NCBI GenBank assembly: GCA_947683625.1
Contig: CANTUR010000282.1
Span: forward strand, 2,108,001 to 2,172,000
Length of the DNA: 64,000 nucleotides
DNA from: Mallotus nudiflorus
Lineage: Eukaryota; Streptophyta; Magnoliopsida; Malpighiales; Euphorbiaceae
Direction: 5' to 3'
The notes under the pieces are model-generated. The model was given only the letters and a program-made list of their open reading frames with translations, was not told where the DNA came from and did not search any database. The position numbers and the translations under genes are program-made. How positions within the stretch are numbered: the stretch's first letter is position 1; each line of letters begins with the position of its first letter. This document shows, piece by piece, positions 58,072 to 64,000 of the stretch.

Positions 58072-58076
58072 CAAAG

Positions 58077-61060
58077 CTAGTGATCCAGAAGAAGAGAACT
58101 TTCACATACGAGAGGTAAAAGATAATCGCTGAAGAAATGAGGAAGTTGATATAAGCTAAACTCATCAAAGAAGTTACCCACCTAGAATGGGTAGCCAATG
58201 TGGTGCTAGTAAAGAAATCCAATGACAAATATAGAATGTGTATGGATTACACTGACCTTAATTGGGCATGCCCTAAGGTTAGCTACCCACTACCAACAAT
58301 TGAGCAATTAGTATATTCCACTGTCGGCCACAGTCTATATAGTTTTGTAGACGCAGCACAAGGATACCACTAGATACCAATGAAGGAAGAAGACCAAGAG
58401 AAAACATTATTTATCACCTACGAAGGTCTTTATTACTACAAAGTAATGCCCTTCGGATTAAAGAATACGGGGGCAACCTATCAGAGGATAATGAACTATG
58501 TACTTCGGAACCATATCAGAAAAAATATGGAAGTATATGTGAACGACATTATTATTAAAAGCAAGCATGTAGAGCAACACCTTGCAGACCTTGATCAAAT
58601 CCACTAATTATTGAGCTAATCCCAAATCAAGTTAAATCCAGAGAAGTGCATCTTTGGAGTCAAGGCAGGAAAGTTCTTGGGATTTATGATATCCCATAAA
58701 GAGATTGAAGCTAACTCGAAAAAGATGAAGGTCATTCTTAATATAAAAGCTCTGAAGACTATCCACAAGCTTTAAAAACTGAATGGCACGATCACGACTT
58801 TGGGGCATTTCATCTCTTGCTCAACCAAATGGTGCCTACCACTATTTCGAGCTTTAAAAAATTCTAAACAATTTATTTGGATTAAAGAGTGCCAGGCAAC
58901 CTTTAAAGATATTAAAAAATTCATATCCTTACCACCTCTACTTAACAGGCCGATCCCCAAGGAAACATTGTACTTATACCTCTCCGTGGGCCCAGAATCC
59001 ATCGCTTTGGTATTAGTGAAAGAGGAAAAGAGTCAGCAAAGCCCGATATACTATCTTAGCAAAGTACTTTGAGGATCAGAGATTTGGCACCTAATACTAG
59101 ATAAATTGGCTATAACCATCATCCACGCATCCCAAAAGCTCAGGCACTACTTATAGGCTCATCCCATTGTAGCAAGATCCAACTTCCCTTGAGAAAAATT
59201 CTATAAAGACCTGAGAGATCTAGCAGGTTAGTTCAATAGTCGATATTACTCAGAGAATTTAACATCAATTATGAGTCCCGATAGTAAATGAAGGTTCAAG
59301 CATTAGCAAACTTTATACAAGCAATGACACTAAAGGATCTCACCACTTTTAAAGCCCCAAAATGGAGGCTCTATGTCGATAGGGCATCCTCTACCCAAGG
59401 ACCATACAAAGTTCATACAAGATATATCATTCAAATATAGTATAATACAACTAATAATGTTATAGAATATGAAGCACTCATCACAGGCCTAAAGTTGGCC
59501 ATAAAGGTTAAAGCTGAGCATCTCACGATACACTCGGACTCTTAATTAGTAGTGAACCAAGTCAAAAGGACATTCCAAATTAAAGATCCAAGCATTACCA
59601 AATATGTTGGAAAAGTCATGCAGTTGCTGAAGAAGATTGAGTAAGACGGGGGATAATGGGAAATAATCTAGATTCCCTGAAATGAAAACTCTAAGGCTGA
59701 CGTATTAGCTAGGTCAACTGTTGAAGATAATTAAGTGTTTAGAGGAATGAAGTTCACTAAAGCATTGACAAAACCAAGCACCGAAGATTTAGAAATCATG
59801 GATGTACGATAAGTCCCATAATAGATGAAAATGATCATTCAATATCTGGAAAATGGGATACTTCTAAAAGACAAATTGAAAGCTCAAAAACTGAAGATGA
59901 AGGCAGCCCACTACTCTATCCATTATGGAGAACTCTATAGAAGATCCCTCTCACACCCCTGGTCTAAATGTATATCCCTAGAAGAAGGGAATTACGTACT
60001 CAAGGAAATTCACGAAGGAATTTATAGAGCACATGAATCGCAGTACTCATTAACTAGGAAAGCATTATTGTAAAGATTCTACTGGCCCACCATGTCCCAA
60101 GATGGTCAGAAGCTAACTCAAGAATGCCACAAGTGCTAGTAGTTTGCCCGACTCAATCACAGGCTTTCCAAGCCTCAATATCTAATTGGTAGCCCTTAGC
60201 CCTTTGCCATATGAGGAATGGACATCCTGGGTCCCTTCCTGACCTCAACATCACAGAAAAAATTCCCAATTATGACCATAGACCATTTCACTAAGTAGGT
60301 AGAAGTGGAGGCTATATTAACCATTACAAAAGCCCAGGTTCAACACTTCTTTTGGAGAGATATCATCTGCGGTTTAGAATACTGCATACCCTAATCATAG
60401 ATAACGAAAAGTAGTTCGATAAAAAGAAATTTAGAAAAATTTTCTCCAACCTCGGAATAAAGCTCCATTTTACCTTATCAACTCATCGTAAACAAACGGG
60501 CAAACAGAGGTCACCAATAGGATTATCATGCAAGGATTGAAGAAGAGGCTTGACAAAAGAAGGGAAATTAGGTTGAAGAACTTAACAATGTCATTTGGGC
60601 TTACAGGACTATGCCCATATTGGCCACAAAAGAAACCCCATTTAGACTAACCTATGGTAAAGATGCAGTGATACTAGTAGAAATCAAATCACTAAGTTAC
60701 AGGGTCAGTAAAGAATTAGATCATAACATCAACAGTATTAACACTTGAATATGTCTGGATCTACTAGAAGAAATAAGAGAATGAGCTTCTACAATATCAG
60801 AAGCACAAAGGCTGCAGATAGCCGAATATCATCATTAGCGCATCCGACCAAGACATTTCAAAGCAAGAGATTAGGTACTCAGAAGGGCAGACATTAGCAC
60901 AAGCAACGCAAGTATAGGCAAACTTAGATCTAATTAAGAAGGTCCCTACCAGATCACAGAGAGCAAGTCTAAAGGGGCATACAAGATTAGACATAGACAT
61001 GGGAAAGAACTACAGTGGTATTAGAACTTTGCTTGTCTTCAAAAATACTACCAATAGATG
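58077..61060 (+). pseudogene. Decayed pol of E2 (RT, RNase H, integrase)
   Basis: RT: ANVVLVKKSNDKYRMCMDYT (58195-58255), CPKVSYPLPTIEQLV, FVDAAQGYH followed by TAG, VMPFGLKNTGATYQR, and YVNDIIIKS, where the catalytic YxDD reads YVND. The connection includes LNGTITTLGHFISCS in decayed form. RNase H: WRLYVDRASSTQGPY near 59370 and EYEALITGLKLA near 59470. Linker: YLENGILLKDKLKAQKLK (59825 on). Integrase: GMDILGPF near 60210, IDHFTK near 60280 and IWAYRTMPILATKETPFRLT near 60590-60650. Numerous TAG and TAA codons interrupt it. Confidence 0.85.
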
Positions 61061-61149
61061 TACTTAAGATCTTATAAAAAAAAGTATTTTTATTAATCAG
61101 TAAAGGTTACATTATAAAATAATTTACATTATAAAAAAAAAGAAAAATA

Positions 61150-63002
61150 ACACATATCCTAATTTAATAATTGAGCATCAGAAGGCTCAGATGAAGGGAC
61201 ATTCGGTTGTAGAGACTCAAATGGAAGAAACTCAGAGGACAATCGTGCATCAGCAGACTTAGCTTTTTTCACACGAAGGGATGAGGTTTTACTTCGAGCA
61301 TCCTCTTTAAAGGTAATCCTAGCTAGGATAGCTGAAGTTATCTTATCCAAGTCTGAAAAGTCTAATGCAGGATTCTGGGCAAGTATAACTCTTCGGCACT
61401 TGGGCTTATATGCCTTCAAAAATCCCCCAACCATGTTCTGGTACATTTTTTTCTTCTTCACGGGATTTCTCGGTTTCTCCTAGCTGCCTTTCTAGGGCGG
61501 CAATCTGGGCATTTTACTCCTCGATCTTAGAAGTCAATTGAGCTTGACTATGCTCCAGATCAACTACTTTCTTCTGGCTTGCTTCTGCCTCAGACCTTGC
61601 CTCTGCGTGTCTAGTTTGACAGAGCTTTAGTGTCACCTTCACCTTATCCAACTTTTTTTCGAAGTCGATTGCTATGGTACCTAAATCTGTCTCCTTCAGG
61701 CTATATTGGCTCTTCAAGTACTAGTAATTATCTTTCATTAATAGTAAAGTCTGAGCCATTTGAGAAAGAGAATAAACGTCATTCCCTGGCAACACAAAAT
61801 AAAAGATAGACAACATCATACTCTTACCTCTAATGAGTGTCCAATCATGGAGTTATACAGCTCCTCACTATCCTCCTCCATCCAACGCTGCATGTCAACT
61901 GGCAGCCTCAAGGATTTTGCATATTGGTCTCTAACTTAAGCATTTGAGATGCTTGAGGGCTTCATCTTATTGAGGATCCAAGCCTTCATGTTTAGACACC
62001 TAGAGAGCTTCGAATGCTTGATGAATATTTCCTCGCACAGTACCTTAGCATACGAGTCTCTATCTAGTGCACACTTCTTCTACTCCTTATCCTTATTGCC
62101 CCGAGAGGACCCAATAATGGATTTACCCTTCAGACTGGCATCTTCAATAAGTACTACCAGTGTGGTAGGCTTGCGCAATGGAGAAGGAATCTGAACATTT
62201 TCTTATACTTCAGGCTCATCATCTATAAGCTAAATTCCATTCATAAAGGAAAAAAAATCAGCCATCTATGAAATAAAAAAGAAAATATAAAAGTCAAAAC
62301 AATACCTCCCAAAGCTCAAAATATACTGGTGGATTGTATGCGATCAGGGTAGACTCTCCAAAGATATCTTTTAGATACATTTTTAGCAGACCAAACATTA
62401 GTTAGGCCATAAAGATGAAGTCTCAGGACTATCTTTGTATCTTGGACGGACAACTTTAGAGGGCGCTTCACCTTATGACACTCATCGGACCACATTCACT
62501 GGACATCCACAAAGTTCAAGTGGTGCTCGACATCGAAAAATTTATGCCTCCACTTCTTGTAAAGGTTCAAAAGCTTCATAAAAAGGCTATGGTTGGGGAT
62601 GGCCGACAGTGAGAACATCAACTCCCTTGTTTTCTTATTCATACTATACATATAACTTAGAACGTTTAATTTTGGCTCTCTACCCTCCTCATGCATCAAT
62701 TCTATAAATCTAGTTAAGATCCGATAACTATTAGGATGAAGCTGACCGGGTATTATGTTATACCTATTCAATAACTTTTTCACAAAGGGATCCAGAAGGG
62801 ACTTTAAACCACCCTTTAGTTAGTAAAAATACATAACTAACCTATTAAGATCTAACATTGGAGTATGGGCTCTAAATTGCCTATTTACGGTGTGCAAAGT
62901 TAAATTGACAGGAATATTAAAGCACCTCCGATACCACCATAGCAAGTCCTAATTTATTCTAGAGACGAATAAATCAGAACTAACTTGTTCCCTCAGTGCC
63001 AT
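61150..63002 (-). pseudogene. Antisense gene: Transposase_28-like domain plus coiled coil (E2)
   Basis: Minus strand, opposite to E2 pol. It starts ATG at 63002 (MALREQVSSDLFVS). The first domain has HPNSYRILTRFIELMHEEGR, KLNVLSYMYSMNKKTRELMF and SLFMKLLNLYKKWRHKFF (62783-62496). After a frameshift it reads KDIFGESTLIAYNPPVYFEL. A 68 bp intron (61827-61760) has its GTAAGA donor but an acceptor AG changed to AA. The coiled coil has FEKKLDKVKVTLKLCQTRHA and ARSEAEASQKKVVDLEHSQA (61717-61514). The end (61461-61159) contains MVGGFLKAYKPKCRRVI. It is homologous throughout to the E1 gene at 38561-40335, and both lie between integrase and the 3' LTR spacer. The function is unknown; the coiled coil suggests self-association. 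Confidence 0.75.
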
Positions 63003-63170
63003 GGATTTATTTAATAAGCAAAAAAGAAATGTATAAAGGGAGAAAAGTTTAACAAGATTACAGAATGCAAGTTTTGTTATAGATAGAGCCTAATGATAAA
63101 ATGCACAAGGAAGAAGAAGCAACCAAGATAGCAAGAAGTGAAAATGAAACAAATCGAAGAAGCAAAGATT

Positions 63171-63176
63171 CTTATA
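63171..63176 (-). promoter_or_regulatory. TATA-like box of the E2 antisense gene
   Basis: On the minus strand ATCTTATAAGAATC, 170 bases upstream of the ATG at 63002. It matches in position the TATAAG of E1 (173 bases upstream). Confidence 0.45.
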
Positions 63177-63369
63177 AGATAATAGAAGGATCTAGAATAA
63201 GCCATTACGATCCTCATAAATGTTTTGGTCTCTCCCACATCATTAAGGATAGTTTGGGAAATGAAAAAGACCCATTAATCGAGTAGTCATCATTATAGAA
63301 GCAGAAACGTCTCATCTTTTGACACACGAACAAATGCGATCATTACGCAATTTAAAATTCAAAAAAGGT

Positions 63370-63840
63370 ATCGAAATGACCTAGCGATTATCAACCCCAT
63401 ACACATCACTGCCAGCTGCCCCTCAATGCTGAGTATCTAAAGCTCAAACATCAATGTCCAGTAACTAGAAACTGGCACCCTCAGGTTGCTTCTATAGTAC
63501 TGATGTTCGACACTTGGGCCATGTTTTTAATGCACCAAGACTATATGACACTTGGGTTGCGCTTCTAATGCACCAAAAATAAGTCCATTGATTGAAGTTG
63601 ACACCCTTAGGTCACTTCTAAAGTACTGAGGTTTTGAGCATGTAAGCCTCACGTCTTTGAATCGAGCATCTAAGCCTCGTGTCTTTGCATCTAAGACCAG
63701 TGATTGAAGTTGGTACCCTTAGGTCACTTCTATAGTACTGGGGTTCAACACTTGGGTTGCGCTTTTAATGCACTGAACATCAAAACTCCAGTGATAATTG
63801 GTTCTATCATATTGTCTCCATACTGACGGGTTAATCCATT
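63370..63840 (+). repeat. Short tandem duplication in the E2 spacer, ~3 units
   Basis: About three degenerate units contain ATTGAAGTTGRYACCCTTAG, GTCACTTCTATAGTACTGRG, GTTCRACACTTGGGTTGCGC and TTTTAATGCACYRA. E1 has essentially one unit in the same place (37990-38150), so the expansion happened after the two copies separated. Confidence 0.7.
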
Positions 63841-64000
63841 ACATCTTCTCTATTGCAGTTCTTATGAACTTAAGTCCAACTAGCACTTCAATGATGTTCT
63901 TATACAATGATTTCAAGACTAGATACCAAGCTTTTCCTTCTTCTGCAACTGGGGCTGGCCACCTCAGCTCACCCATTCATATCAAATGCAATGATTCAGG
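63841..64000 (+). other. End of E2 spacer at window edge
   Basis: Matches the reverse complement of about 37840-37990 in E1 (GGCCACCTCAGCTC and following). By alignment the polypurine tract and 3' LTR of E2 should begin about 130 bp past the window end. Confidence 0.6.

Larger units (their letters stand above)
49657..64000 (+). mobile_element. E2: Tat element with antisense gene (runs past window end)
   Basis: The order is 5' LTR (49657-50062), primer-binding region (50065), a nested family-A solo LTR (50076-53456), gag-protease (53519-55933), a nested family-X solo LTR (55934-58071), RT-RNase H-integrase (58077-61060), an antisense gene (63002-61150, minus) and the spacer before the 3' LTR (63190-64000). 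By comparison with E1 the polypurine tract and 3' LTR start about 130 bp beyond the window. Without the two nested LTRs the visible part is about 8.8 kb. The copy is disabled by stops in every domain. Confidence 0.88.

Noticed and set aside
1..64000. tRNA, rRNA or snoRNA genes
   Set aside because: No cloverleaf with A and B boxes or rRNA core sequence was recognised by eye; a covariance-model search would be decisive.

Overview
This is nuclear DNA of a flowering plant, probably a core eudicot. It is AT-rich and gene-poor. It carries an intronless PPR gene of the plant E class, a BAG8-type co-chaperone gene with one canonical intron, a decayed FAR1/FHY3-type gene, and nested Ty3/gypsy elements of the Tat/Ogre type. 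I cannot name the species from sequence alone. Only two genes look intact: the PPR gene (17823-19817, minus) and the BAG8-like gene (33140-34646, minus). They lie in two islands, roughly 15.9-22.9 kb and 31.8-37.3 kb, inside about 50 kb of layered retrotransposons.

Layout. 1-1065: edge of a ~3.3 kb LTR (family A) inserted in an integrase. 1066-3904: minus-strand Tat pol relic (E5). 3905-15907: plus-strand Tat element without its 5' part (E4): pol, a multi-exon antisense gene for a plant mobile domain (PMD) protein, tandem arrays, a nested family-A LTR (TSD GATCA), and a 3' LTR. 15908-22860: gene island with a foldback element, the PPR gene and the FAR1-like pseudogene. 22861-31821: complete but internally deleted element E3 (TSD ATGGT), carrying a nested 2.1 kb LTR (family X) and three tandem arrays. 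31822-37315: island with the BAG8-like gene. 37316-44296: minus-strand Tat element E1, 5'-truncated, with a 406 bp 3' LTR, an antisense gene and a nested 1.3 kb LTR. 44297-49656: intergenic DNA with two foldback elements and a LINE tail. 49657-64000: plus-strand element E2, same family as E1, with a 406 bp 5' LTR, gag-pro-pol, two nested LTRs and an antisense gene; its 3' LTR lies beyond the window.

The main biological signal is a shared organisation. E1, E2 and E4 each carry, between pol and the 3' LTR, a separate gene on the opposite strand with its own TATA-like box and GT-AG introns. In E4 the product is a PMD protein with an acidic tail. In E1 and E2 it is a gypsy-associated plant transposon domain (Transposase_28-like) followed by a coiled coil. 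Introns can persist there because the element's genomic RNA is made from the other strand, where they are not recognised. All element copies here are disabled by stops and frameshifts, so this is a fossil record of the organisation and not a live system.

Boundaries marked exact rest on matching TG...CA ends and target-site duplications read by eye. Exon limits in decayed genes rest on splice consensus and frame. Family names come from recognised motifs without database searches.
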